Below are positions 16,881 through 25,479 of a DNA stretch of 64,000 nt, one piece after another. A program made the position numbers and the translations under genes. Where the stretch lies: the NCBI RefSeq assembly GCF_003293745.1, contig NZ_PTLZ01000001.1, positions 372,001 to 436,000 on the forward strand. The letters are read 5' to 3'. Source of the stretch: Herminiimonas fonticola (GTDB taxonomy: Bacteria; Pseudomonadota; Gammaproteobacteria; Burkholderiales; Burkholderiaceae_D). The notes beneath the pieces were generated by a model. That model had not been told where the DNA came from. It ran no database searches and saw only the letters and a program-made list of their open reading frames with translations. Every line of letters starts with the position of its first letter. Within the stretch, counting starts at the first letter, position 1.

Positions 16881-18080
16881 ATGGCCGGTATTAATGTTAT
16901 TAGGGAAATCAGAGAGTTGAAAAGCCAACTTTCGTACGCAAAAAATATAGGATTTTTTATGGGGGCGGGTACGTCTTGTGCCCTTGGCTTACCTAATATT
17001 GCTCAACTTACTGATGCAATAGAAGGTGTTTTGACTAAAGGACAGGCAGCGCTATTTAAAACGATAAAGGATGATTTAGAAGCGAATGCAGACGGCAGGG
17101 CTATAAGTATCGAGGACATTCTCAATCAAGTACGGAGAATAAGAGAAATCACTGGTGAGAAAAAAACAAAAAATTATCTTGGAATTGACGGAGATTCCGC
17201 CAAGTTGCTCGACATTGAAATATGCAAAAAAATTTATGAACTAATTAGCGAAAAAGAATCCGTTGCAAATTTAGATGTGACAAAAACTTTTTTTGCTTGG
17301 CTCAACATGCAAAACAGAGACTACTCGAAAGAAGTCTTTACAACGAATTACGATTTAATAATTGAGAAATCTCTAGAAGAAATACAAGCTCCTTATTTTG
17401 ATGGATTTGTGGGTTCGTACGAACCATTCTTTTGGCAAGAAAGTATTGAGAAGTTTGTTAAGAAAAATGATCTAACGCAAAACTGGATACGGCTTTGGAA
17501 AATACACGGTTCGCTTAGTTGGTTTTGGAAAATAAATGCTATTACCAAGTCGCATAAAGTCGTCAGAATCGGCAAGGTTGAGAATATTAATGAGGAGCCT
17601 AACGAACTAGTAATTTATCCGTCAAAAGAAAAATATGACTCATCTAGAAAGCAACCTTTTGTAGTTTATTTTGATCGCTTAAAAGACTATCTACTTAACG
17701 GAGAACTGCTATTTGTTTTTAGTGGATATTCGTTTATGGATCAACATATTAACGAGATCGTCTTTAATTGTTTACGTCAAAATAATAGATTGTGCGTATT
17801 GGTGTTTTTCTTTAACGACTCCGAAGTAGTTAATCTGCACTCTCTATCTTCGTCTTATTTAAATTTAAATGCATTTGGACCTACCAAAGCGATTATCAAC
17901 GGAGTATTGGGAGATTGGTCCTATGCCGAGGAAGATTTAAAGCAAAAAGAAAGACCTGAAATGTTTTGGGATAAGGATGCTAAGAAATTTATTCTCGGAG
18001 ATTTTAAAAAATTGGTTAATTTCTTGGTTGCGAACTCAGGAAAACTAGATGAAATCGAGGCAGCAGCAAATGCGAACTGA
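16881..18080 (+). CDS. SIR2-domain protein of a SIR2-HerA defence system
   Basis: 399 aa. The SIR2-like NAD-binding fold shows GAGTS at residues 28-32 in FFMGAGTSCALGLP, FTTNYD with the conserved Asn (about 153-158), WKIHGS with the conserved His (206-211) and LLFVFSGYSFMD (about 277-288). Family knowledge: SIR2 proteins paired with HerA are anti-phage effectors that deplete NAD and/or cleave DNA on infection. Ribosome site AAGGGGAAG. The next gene overlaps its end, so the two are translated together. Low GC and many AAA/ATT/TTT codons differ from the neighbours, a sign of horizontal transfer. The pairing with HerA makes the call firm. Confidence 0.9.
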   Translation: MAGINVIREIRELKSQLSYAKNIGFFMGAGTSCALGLPNIAQLTDAIEGVLTKGQAALFKTIKDDLEANADGRAISIEDILNQVRRIREITGEKKTKNYLGIDGDSAKLLDIEICKKIYELISEKESVANLDVTKTFFAWLNMQNRDYSKEVFTTNYDLIIEKSLEEIQAPYFDGFVGSYEPFFWQESIEKFVKKNDLTQNWIRLWKIHGSLSWFWKINAITKSHKVVRIGKVENINEEPNELVIYPSKEKYDSSRKQPFVVYFDRLKDYLLNGELLFVFSGYSFMDQHINEIVFNCLRQNNRLCVLVFFFNDSEVVNLHSLSSSYLNLNAFGPTKAIINGVLGDWSYAEEDLKQKERPEMFWDKDAKKFILGDFKKLVNFLVANSGKLDEIEAAANAN

Positions 18081-19836
18081 TGCCACTTATCTAGGAATAA
18101 TAATTAGAGTTGACTCCAACGCTGTAGAGGTCGAACTGTCAAATGATATTCCGTCAGCCGCTCCCATAATTAACGGAAGACTATACAAAATTGGGCAGAT
18201 CGGGACATTCGTGAAAATGCCGATGGGCAATATTACTATCTATGGAATCGTATCGTCAGTGAGTAACCGTCCAATTAATAGCGATGATGACGGTACTAAA
18301 AATTTCATAGCTGGCTCGAGATTTTTGTCTGTGCAGTTAGTTGGGGAAAAAATAGGAGATAGTGAATTTGAAAAGGGTGTTGGAACATATCCCACAATTA
18401 ATGATGAGGTTCATCTAGTTATCGAAAAGGATTTATTTGATATATATGGCGAAAAAAATATCGGCTCTATAGAAATAGGGAAACACTCTTCGTCAGAGAA
18501 TCTGAGTGTCTATGTCGATACACACAATCTTATACTTCGGCATTGCGGTATTTTGGGGTCGACGGGGAGTGGTAAATCAAACACGACTGTTAGTCTATTG
18601 AAGGCGATTCTGACCGATTACCAAGGCTCCAGGATCATTTTGGTTGATCCACACGGGGAGTATGCCTCTGCATTTCCCGATGCAAATGTATTAAAAATTG
18701 GTCATGCCCACAAACCGTTGCACATCCCATTTTGGTTGATGAATTTCGATGAGCTTGCCTATTTTTTGGTGGGCGCCGATCAACGAGATGATCAAAAAGT
18801 GGAGTACCGTCTTTTTCGAGAACTCGTAACTAAATTAAAAAAAGAAAATTTCAAACTTAAGTCTGGCGACGTAAATCCAGATTTAATTACTGCTGATTCG
18901 CCTATTCCATTTAACGTCAGAAAGCTATGGCATAAGATGAATTGGTTACTCAATGCATCTTTTTCGGTAACACCAAAAGACGAACAGACAGAGGTAACGG
19001 CTAAGGAGGTAAACGCGGGTAACTATGATCAGTTGATTCCTGCGACATTCGAGCCATACGCACTTACAAATGCAGCTCCATTTAAATCAAAACATATCGA
19101 ATACTATTCTTACGAGAAGAAGTTGCTTTCCCGTCTAAGGGATTCTCGCTATGACTTTTTGTTCAATCCCGGAGACTATAAAGATGAAAATTCATCCAAA
19201 GATTTGCATAACTTATTGAGCGACTGGGTGGGTAGTGAAAAGAAACTTGCTATTCTTGATTTAAGTGGAGTGCCATTTGAAGTTTTGGATATTACGATTG
19301 GTTTGATAACCAGATTTGTGTATGACAGCATGTTCTGGGGAAGACATGAATCTTATACTGGCAAGAATAGGCCTTTGCTTTTGGCGTATGAAGAAGCTCA
19401 TACGTACTTGGGTAAAAATGAGAAAAATAGTTACTCAAAAGCCGCTGTGGAGAAAGTATTTAAAGAAGGAAGAAAGTTTGGCGTCGGTGCTTTAGTAATT
19501 TCTCAACGGCCATCGGAAATTTCAGAAACTATCCTCGCACAAATCGGAACGTTGATTGCATTACGATTAACGAATTCAGGGGATCAATCAATCGTTAAAT
19601 CATCGGCTCCAGACAATTTAAATAGCTTGATGGATTTACTTCCGTCGTTAAGAGTTGGTGAGGCTGTAATTGCTGGCGAGGCTATCAAAATTCCGTCACG
19701 TGTTCGCCTAAAGCTAAATTATCCGCGACCGACAAGCGAGGACCCCAAATTGGTTGAATGTTGGACTAAGAGTCATGAGTCAGATGCTGAAAGTTACAAA
19801 ACTGTTGTAACAAAAATTCGTGAGCAGAAAATCTAA
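18049..19836 (+). CDS. HerA-family ATPase of a SIR2-HerA defence system
   Basis: 595 aa. A HAS-barrel-like N-terminal domain (about 10-150) is followed by a DUF87/HerA ATPase core: Walker A GSTGSGKSN (about 169-177), ILVDPHGEY just after it, Walker B LLLAYEEAHTYLG (about 443-455), and FKEGRKFGVGALVISQRPSE with the HerA sensor region and the arginine-finger-type LIALRLTN. HerA ATPases form hexamers. With the SIR2 partner they make a large complex in known anti-phage systems. Two starts are possible: ATG 18049 (AGGA seven nt upstream, 32-bp overlap) or ATG 18070 (GAGG nine nt upstream, 11-bp overlap). AT-rich like its partner. Confidence 0.9.
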   Translation: MKSRQQQMRTDATYLGIIIRVDSNAVEVELSNDIPSAAPIINGRLYKIGQIGTFVKMPMGNITIYGIVSSVSNRPINSDDDGTKNFIAGSRFLSVQLVGEKIGDSEFEKGVGTYPTINDEVHLVIEKDLFDIYGEKNIGSIEIGKHSSSENLSVYVDTHNLILRHCGILGSTGSGKSNTTVSLLKAILTDYQGSRIILVDPHGEYASAFPDANVLKIGHAHKPLHIPFWLMNFDELAYFLVGADQRDDQKVEYRLFRELVTKLKKENFKLKSGDVNPDLITADSPIPFNVRKLWHKMNWLLNASFSVTPKDEQTEVTAKEVNAGNYDQLIPATFEPYALTNAAPFKSKHIEYYSYEKKLLSRLRDSRYDFLFNPGDYKDENSSKDLHNLLSDWVGSEKKLAILDLSGVPFEVLDITIGLITRFVYDSMFWGRHESYTGKNRPLLLAYEEAHTYLGKNEKNSYSKAAVEKVFKEGRKFGVGALVISQRPSEISETILAQIGTLIALRLTNSGDQSIVKSSAPDNLNSLMDLLPSLRVGEAVIAGEAIKIPSRVRLKLNYPRPTSEDPKLVECWTKSHESDAESYKTVVTKIREQKI

Positions 19837-19857
19837 ATTTTACTTTTAGGGATAAAA

Positions 19858-20070
19858 ATGGATCGCAGAAATATCGACTCAAGCATGATTCGCAGTATCG
19901 GACATGATGATGCAACTTCGACATTGGAAATCGAGTTTAATAACGGACAGGTTTGGCAGTATTATGATTTTCCTGTGACGCTATGGCACGAATTTGATGG
20001 GACAGAATCTCATGGAAAATTTTTTCATGCGCAAATAAAAAAACAATATCGGGAAAATCAGGTGGCTTAA
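19858..20070 (+). CDS. KTSC-domain protein, third gene of the SIR2-HerA unit
   Basis: 70 aa, entirely a KTSC domain: IDSSMIRSIGHDDATSTLEI, then FNNGQVWQYYDFPVTLWHEF and SHGKFFHAQIKKQY match the family pattern (SS-x-I, G-x-Y-x-Y-x-x-V/F-P, S-x-G-x-x-F). The domain is named for its occurrence at the C-terminus of some lysyl-tRNA synthetases; its function is unknown. The gene starts 21 nt after herA with AGGGAT upstream, and a terminator lies 3 bp after its stop. It therefore shares the transcript of the SIR2-HerA pair. Whether it is part of the defence function or a passenger is open. Confidence 0.82.
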   Translation: MDRRNIDSSMIRSIGHDDATSTLEIEFNNGQVWQYYDFPVTLWHEFDGTESHGKFFHAQIKKQYRENQVA

Positions 20071-20072
20071 GA

Positions 20073-20098
20073 AAGCGGCATTTGCCGCTTTTTTTTTT
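20073..20098 (+). terminator. Rho-independent terminator closing the SIR2-HerA-KTSC operon
   Basis: AAGCGGC-ATTT-GCCGCTT followed by nine or more T residues, directly after the KTSC stop codon. It defines the 3' end of the three-gene transcript. Confidence 0.93.
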
Positions 20099-20231
20099 GA
20101 AAATTTTATCCCTCGGCTTATAAAATTCAAAATACGTTTTGCATAATCGAATGCGCAATATGTTGCTCAATGCTCATCAACTCCAGTTTTAACTACAAGC
20201 AGTTTTCTCTCCAATCTGACCAATATGGTTT

Positions 20232-20254
20232 GTTTACTCTGCAAGAGAGTAAAC
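20232..20254 (+). repeat. Perfect 9-bp inverted repeat in the helicase leader
   Basis: GTTTACTCT (20232-20240), loop GCAAG, AGAGTAAAC (20246-20254), about 50 bp upstream of the helicase start. It could be an operator or a leader hairpin controlling helicase expression. No T-run follows. Confidence 0.55.
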
Positions 20255-20304
20255 TACGCCCCATCTTTCGCATTTCCGCGATACGACCATTCTTGTGAGT
20301 ACCT

Positions 20305-22779
20305 ATGTCTGAAGCATCCTTCCCCCTATTTGCCGACCTTAACCTGAGCGAGCCGCTGCTGCGCGTGCTGAAAGAGCTGGGTTACGAGGCGCCGTCGCCT
20401 ATCCAGGCCGCCACGATTCCGCTGCTGTTGGATAACAAGGATGTGCTGGGGCAGGCGCAGACCGGTACCGGCAAAACGGCGGCTTTCGCACTGCCTATTC
20501 TGTCGCGCATCGATATCAAGCAATCCACGCCGCAGGCTCTGGTGCTGGCGCCTACGCGTGAGCTGGCGATTCAGGTGGCGGAGGCTTTTCAGCGTTATGC
20601 GTCGCATATCCCCGGTTTTCACGTGTTGCCGATTTATGGCGGCCAGAGCTACATGTCGCAATTAAGCGCCTTGCGTCGTGGCGTGCATGTGGTTGTCGGT
20701 ACACCGGGTCGCGTGATTGACCATCTGGAAAAAGGCTCGCTCGATCTGTCTAAGATCAAGACCATGGTGCTGGATGAGGCCGATGAGATGCTGCGCATGG
20801 GCTTTATCGACGATGTGGAAACCATCCTGCAAAAGACGCCGGAGTCGCGCCAGACCGCCTTGTTCTCGGCGACCATGCCTTCCGCAATCAAACGCATCGC
20901 GACAACCTACTTGCGCGATCCGGAGTTGATTACCGTCGCGGCGAAGACCGGCACTGCCGACAACATCCGTCAGCGTTACTGGCTGGTCAGCGGCATGCAA
21001 AAGCTGGAAGCGCTGACGCGAATTTTGGAAGCGGAAACCTTCGACGGCATGATCATCTTTGCGCGTACCAAGTTGGGTACCGAAGAACTGGCCAGCAAAT
21101 TGCAGGCGCGCGGTTTCTCCGCTGCTGCAATTAACGGCGATATTCAACAGCAGCAACGCGAGCGCACGATTCAGCAATTGAAGGACGGCAAGATCGACAT
21201 CCTGGTCGCGACTGACGTTGCTGCGCGCGGTCTGGACGTTGAGCGCATCAGCCACGTGATTAACTACGACGTACCGCACGATCCGGAAAGCTATACCCAT
21301 CGCATCGGTCGTACCGGTCGTGCCGGTCGTAGCGGTGAAGCGATTCTGTTCATCGCACCGCGCGAACGCAATCTGTTGAAAGCCATCGAGCGCGCGACGC
21401 GCCAGCCTATCTCTGTGCTGGAGTTGCCTACTGTCGATGCAGTCAACGATGTGCGTATCTCGAAGTTCAAGGAACAGATTGCAGAAACAATCGCGGCCGG
21501 TGGCCTGGAAGTATTCCATTCGCTGATCGAAGAATACGAGCGCGAACACAATGTACCCGCAGTAGAAATCGCAGCAGCATTGGCGAAGTTGGCACGCGGC
21601 GATGTGCCGCTGTTGATCGACAAGAACAAACCGGCGCCGCGTGAATCGTGGGGCAGCGATAAGCCGGTTTCTGGCGGTCGCTTTGAACGTGCCGAGCGGT
21701 TCGAGCGTAATGAAAGACCAGAACGCTCGGAAAGATTCGAACGTCCTGAGCGCGCAGAACGCAGCGAACGTTCAGCCGCACCACGCAAGGAACGCGTACC
21801 GCGTGCACCGGATGAAGGCATGCAAACCTTCCGCATTGAAGTCGGCCATGCGCACGGCGTCAAGCCGGGCAACATCGTCGGCGCGATTGCGAATGAAGCA
21901 AACCTCGATTCCAAATACATCGGTCGCATCGAAATCTATGACGACTACAGCACGCTCGATTTGCCGAACAGCTTGCCGTCCGACATGCTCGATCACTTGA
22001 AAAAAGTCTGGGTCGCCGGTCAGCAATTGAATATCACTGCGGATGGCGAAGCATCGGCACAATCCGCTGCAGCGCCTGCACCTAAGAAAGCAGCACCAGC
22101 GCAAGTGCCGTTCTCGGACCGACCAGCGCGCAGCGATTTTGCCGCGCATTTTGACAAGCCTGCACAGGCTGAGTCGCGCGAACGTCCTGCACGTACTGAA
22201 CGTCTGACTCCCGCCGCTGCAGCTTCAGTTCTCAAAGAAAGTTATGAGAACGATGAGCCTTTGGTGAAAGTGCCAGGCGCACAAAAGAAAGAACGCACTG
22301 CTCAGAAAAAAGCGGGCGCGGTAGAGATGGAAGCTTTTCGTATTGAAGTGGGTCACGATCACGGCGTCAAGCCGGCCAACATTGTCGGCGCGATTGCGAA
22401 TGAAGCGGGACTCGAAGCGAAGTACATAGGCCGTATCGAAATCTTCGACCGTCACACTCTGCTCGACTTGCCTGCCGGCATGCCGGATGAAGTGTTCGCT
22501 CAACTCAAAAACGTTTCCATCTCCGGCAATCCTTTGCGCATCAGCCATTCCGGCTTGCGCCCTATGGAAGAAAAGACCCTGGACAAGCGCGTCACGATTG
22601 CGCCGCCAAGCAAAGGCGGCGATAGACGCGTCGCAGAAAAAGCGCGCGGCGGCAAACCGGTGTCGAAACGCGTCGCTGTCGCTAGCGGCAAATCTTTTGA
22701 CGCACCGCGTTCTGCGTCCAAGCCATCGACCGGCCCTTCCGGCAAACCGATGATCAAGCTGGGTAGCAAAAGGAAGTAA
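20305..22779 (+). CDS. deaD: DEAD-box RNA helicase (DeaD/CsdA type) with two RNA-binding domains
   Basis: 824 aa, longer than E. coli DeaD (about 629). The RecA-like core (1 to about 370) carries AQTGTGKT (about 49), PTRELAIQ, VLDEADEML, SATMP and HRIGRTGRAGR. A charged linker rich in RFER/ERPERSER repeats follows (about 455-495). Then comes a DbpA/CsdA-type RNA-binding domain at about 506-578 (FRIEVGHAHGVKPGNIVGAI) and a second, very similar copy at about 675-747 (FRIEVGHDHGVKPANIVGAI), separated by a Pro/Ala/Arg linker, with a basic tail. Family role: ATP-dependent RNA remodelling in ribosome assembly and cold adaptation. It is a single gene followed by a terminator. Confidence 0.94.
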   Translation: MSEASFPLFADLNLSEPLLRVLKELGYEAPSPIQAATIPLLLDNKDVLGQAQTGTGKTAAFALPILSRIDIKQSTPQALVLAPTRELAIQVAEAFQRYASHIPGFHVLPIYGGQSYMSQLSALRRGVHVVVGTPGRVIDHLEKGSLDLSKIKTMVLDEADEMLRMGFIDDVETILQKTPESRQTALFSATMPSAIKRIATTYLRDPELITVAAKTGTADNIRQRYWLVSGMQKLEALTRILEAETFDGMIIFARTKLGTEELASKLQARGFSAAAINGDIQQQQRERTIQQLKDGKIDILVATDVAARGLDVERISHVINYDVPHDPESYTHRIGRTGRAGRSGEAILFIAPRERNLLKAIERATRQPISVLELPTVDAVNDVRISKFKEQIAETIAAGGLEVFHSLIEEYEREHNVPAVEIAAALAKLARGDVPLLIDKNKPAPRESWGSDKPVSGGRFERAERFERNERPERSERFERPERAERSERSAAPRKERVPRAPDEGMQTFRIEVGHAHGVKPGNIVGAIANEANLDSKYIGRIEIYDDYSTLDLPNSLPSDMLDHLKKVWVAGQQLNITADGEASAQSAAAPAPKKAAPAQVPFSDRPARSDFAAHFDKPAQAESRERPARTERLTPAAAASVLKESYENDEPLVKVPGAQKKERTAQKKAGAVEMEAFRIEVGHDHGVKPANIVGAIANEAGLEAKYIGRIEIFDRHTLLDLPAGMPDEVFAQLKNVSISGNPLRISHSGLRPMEEKTLDKRVTIAPPSKGGDRRVAEKARGGKPVSKRVAVASGKSFDAPRSASKPSTGPSGKPMIKLGSKRK

Positions 22780-22806
22780 GCAGTAAGTAAGCAAGATCGC
22801 TGAAAT

Positions 22807-22842
22807 AAAAAAGGGGACGAAAATTTCGTCCTCTTTTTTTTA
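22807..22842 (+). terminator. Rho-independent terminator after deaD
   Basis: AGGGGACGAAA pairs with TTTCGTCCTCT and is followed by a long T-run. A-run on the left side. Confidence 0.9.
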
Positions 22843-23033
22843 TCTGGCGCAGCGCCTATGTATGGGCAGCTTGCGCCTGACGGTTTGTGGTCGTTTTGCC
22901 CGGATGGAGTGTGTTTCCATACAGAATGCTTGAAACATGCGCGCTGCGTGAGTACATTTGAGTGTGTGTAGATTCTAGTTTTCCCGCTGTACCGGCCTCA
23001 CGCGATGGCCGGCAAATCCCAAGCGAGGTAATA

Positions 23034-23165
23034 ATGGACGTCTTACTTTACGCACTTTTCTGCTTGCTCTTGCCGCTATGGGTTTTCGGCGGTCTGTATC
23101 TTGCGGTGGAGGCTGCCGAAATGGCCAAGGAACACTACACCAAGGTCAAGACCAAAAGGGAGTGA
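23034..23165 (+). CDS. Small membrane protein, 43 aa
   Basis: MDVLLYALFCLLLPLWVFGG begins one long hydrophobic helix (about 3-28), followed by a charged amphipathic tail AAEMAKEHYTKVKTKRE. GAGGTAATA before the ATG is a good ribosome site. The frame extends upstream to 22962, but those residues are not membrane-like and lack a ribosome site. I do not recognise the family. It probably sits in the inner membrane with a cytoplasmic tail. Confidence 0.6.
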   Translation: MDVLLYALFCLLLPLWVFGGLYLAVEAAEMAKEHYTKVKTKRE

Positions 23166-23280
23166 GTACATGCAAACCCGGAGGGCGCTTCTACATCACG
23201 CCATCCGAATCTGCAGGGTGAGTGGACGCCCAGCTCACCTTGAATAACCTCGGCCAGCCATCATCCAATATTCCCCAGTT

Positions 23281-23424
23281 TTACGAGACCAGCTTGAGTC
23301 CGATTACGCCTGCCAGAATGAAAACGATGCGGAGTATTCGCAGCGGTGCAGTCGAGTCACCCAGTAGCATCATCCCCAGAATCGCAGCAAAAAGCCCGGC
23401 GACGCCAAGTAATGTCGATGCCAT
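23281..23424 (-). pseudogene. C-terminal relic of a small multidrug resistance (SugE/Gdx-type) transporter
   Basis: The 47 residues (LLGVAGLFAAILGMMLLGDS, then RILRIVFILAGVIGLKLVS) line up with the last half of SMR transporters such as SugE, which end in G-x-x-GAAI-x-G-x-x-LxGES, then IVxGIIGLKLS. The first two transmembrane helices, with the essential Glu, are missing; sequence upstream in frame is unrelated. It appears to be a truncated remnant of an about 105-aa gene. It lies downstream of azoR on the same strand. Confidence 0.6.
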
Positions 23425-23500
23425 GAGTGACAGATCCGTTCTTTGATGCGCCAGGCCTTGCGGCCGGGCGAGGGTTTTATGATGCTCTTGCCGCCGTGGG

Positions 23501-24094
23501 TTAGAGCAATTTTTCGGATAATTTTTGACGCGCTTCATCCACTGCCTGCGTGACTGCTTCCGGCCCGAAGACCAATCCTTGCAGCGGGAAGAAATGCACA
23601 TCGTTGATGCCGATGGATGCCAGCGCATACTTCAAATACGGCGTCAGGAAGTCAGCCTGTTTCGCACGTTCGCCGACATGAAAGCCGCCTGAGCTGACCA
23701 GTACAAAAGTTGGCCTGTCTTTCATCAATCCAACCTTGCCTTGCGGTGTGGAATTGAAGCTGCGGTTGATGCGGATCACATGATCTATCCACAGTTTTAG
23801 CGCGGCGGGTACCGTGAAGTTATGCATGGGCGTGACGATGAACAGCATGTCATTTTGCTCAAGCTCGACGATCAATCGTTCCGACCAATCGAATTCTTCT
23901 GCATCGTGTGGCGTGTGCGAAGTGACAGCCAGCGCGTAGTCGCGTCCTATCGGAGGAATCGGTGACTGCACCAGATCGCGTTCGGTGATTTGTACGTTGC
24001 TCAGACCTGATGCGGCAATCGCTTCCCTGGCAAGTCGGTAGCCGTGGCTCGCATCGCTGTGCGGGCCGCTGTTCAATAACAAAATGCGTGTCAT
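23501..24094 (-). CDS. azoR: FMN-dependent NADH-azoreductase
   Basis: 197 aa flavodoxin-fold enzyme. RILLLNSGPHSDASHGYRLA is the FMN-phosphate-binding N-terminus; FIVTPMHNFTVPAALKLWID and LVSSGG are characteristic AzoR blocks. It reduces azo bonds and quinones using NADH. The ATG at 24094 has AGGAC upstream; the longer open frame to 24223 overlaps the preceding GNAT gene and has no family match. It starts only 10 nt after the GNAT gene, so the two are cotranscribed. Confidence 0.9.
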   Translation of the reverse strand: MTRILLLNSGPHSDASHGYRLAREAIAASGLSNVQITERDLVQSPIPPIGRDYALAVTSHTPHDAEEFDWSERLIVELEQNDMLFIVTPMHNFTVPAALKLWIDHVIRINRSFNSTPQGKVGLMKDRPTFVLVSSGGFHVGERAKQADFLTPYLKYALASIGINDVHFFPLQGLVFGPEAVTQAVDEARQKLSEKLL

Positions 24095-24104
24095 GTTTCG
24101 AGTC

Positions 24105-24563
24105 CTATTTTTGTACTTGCGTTTGTTTAAGCGGTTCGACGAAGTGCATGCCTTGTGCAAGCAAGCCTTGGCGGAAGTAAAAGCGCTGTGCCAGTGCCAT
24201 ATGCAAGCCGGTATCCAATACAAAATTTTCGCAATTCAAGTCCATGGCTTGTTGGCGTGCCGCTTGCAGCAAGCGTTCGCCGACGCCGCCACGATGCAAG
24301 GATGACGTCACCACCAGATCATCAACGTATACGAAACGACCGTACAGTAAATTATCCATCAGGCGATAACCGGCAAGGCCGACGATTGCACCGTCGCTCC
24401 ATGCTGCGAGCAGACGATAACCTTGCGCACGCTGATGAGCGATCTGTACTGCGTAAGTTGCGCAATCTTTCAGGTGCGGACGCAACTCCTTCATTACCGG
24501 GAACGACGCTTCCAGATCATCGGTGCTGTGTTCGATGTGGCTGATATCCACCAGAGACTTCAT
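24105..24563 (-). CDS. GNAT-family N-acetyltransferase
   Basis: 152 aa. The central acetyl-CoA-binding region is present: YVDDLVVTSSLHRGGVGERLLQAAR (about 77-101), where the R/Q-x-x-G-x-G/A loop is HRGGVGERLL. This is followed by NFVLDTGLHMALAQRFYFRQG. The substrate is unknown. It has a good ribosome site (GGAGAAATAA) and sits upstream of azoR in one unit. Confidence 0.88.
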   Translation of the reverse strand: MKSLVDISHIEHSTDDLEASFPVMKELRPHLKDCATYAVQIAHQRAQGYRLLAAWSDGAIVGLAGYRLMDNLLYGRFVYVDDLVVTSSLHRGGVGERLLQAARQQAMDLNCENFVLDTGLHMALAQRFYFRQGLLAQGMHFVEPLKQTQVQK

Positions 24564-24659
24564 TTATTTCTCCAAAAGGCATGGGCGCTTTATCGTTGCA
24601 GCAATATTGCAATGCGGCTGCAACGATAGAACGGGCACGAATCAATATTCGCATTCAAC

Positions 24660-25415
24660 TTATTTTGCTGATTGCGATTTGTTGAGCCAGGCGGCAAATG
24701 TTGCGGTGCCAAGGCGAGCTTCACCGATGGGCGTCAACGATTGATCGTTGAGTTGCGCGCCGTAATACGCTGCCTTGCTGTCAGACACGACGACGCGTGT
24801 GTCCTTGAGGGCAGTCAGGTAACGCTTCATCAATTCTGCGAGGCCGACTTTTTCCGGACCGGCAGCATCGAAGGTGCCGTTGATCGGCTGTGCCAGCGCA
24901 GTGTCAGACACAATCGCTGCGATGTCGTCGGAGGAAATCGGTTGTACGTGTGCCGGTGACAAACGGATCTCGTTGCCGACCGTACCGTATTGCGCGATGC
25001 CGCCGAGGAATTCAAAGAACTGTGTAGAGCGGACGATGGTGTAGGGCACCTTGGCCGCCTTGATCAAATTCTCTTGTGCCATCTTGGCGCGGAAGTAGCC
25101 GCTTTCCAGCATGCGTTCGGTGCCGACTACGGACAGCGCGATGTGATGTTTGACGCCGGCTGCTTCTTCCGCTGCGAGCAGATTGCGGCCGGAGGTTTCA
25201 AAGAAGTCGAGTACGGCCTGGTCTTCGAACGAAGGCGAGTTGCTCAAATCGATCACGACTTGCGCGCCTTTGACTGCATTCGCCAATCCCTCGCCGGTCA
25301 TTGTGTTGATGCCGGTGCTTGGTGAGCCAACCAACACTTCGTAGCCGAGCTGGCGAAGATTGGTGACCACTTTAGAGCCGATCAGGCCACTGCCACCGAT
25401 AACAAGAATTTTCAT
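24660..25415 (-). CDS. NmrA-like NAD(P)-binding protein
   Basis: 251 aa atypical SDR. The N-terminal Rossmann motif is MKILVIGGSGLIGSKVVTNL (GGxGxIG). VIDLSNSPSFED, then HHIALSVVG and PYTIVRSTQFFEFLGG follow the NmrA/NAD(P)H-azoreductase-like subfamily. No classical Tyr-x-x-x-Lys catalytic pair is evident, as in sensors and flavin-free reductases of this group. It is encoded between the GNAT gene and an AhpD-like gene on the same strand, so it is probably in the same stress/quinone-related cluster. Confidence 0.85.
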   Translation of the reverse strand: MKILVIGGSGLIGSKVVTNLRQLGYEVLVGSPSTGINTMTGEGLANAVKGAQVVIDLSNSPSFEDQAVLDFFETSGRNLLAAEEAAGVKHHIALSVVGTERMLESGYFRAKMAQENLIKAAKVPYTIVRSTQFFEFLGGIAQYGTVGNEIRLSPAHVQPISSDDIAAIVSDTALAQPINGTFDAAGPEKVGLAELMKRYLTALKDTRVVVSDSKAAYYGAQLNDQSLTPIGEARLGTATFAAWLNKSQSAK

Positions 25416-25479
25416 ATAAACCTTTCAATGTGCCCGCTTGGGGCGAGGGATTGCGTGGGGTTGCTCATGTTGCTGATGA

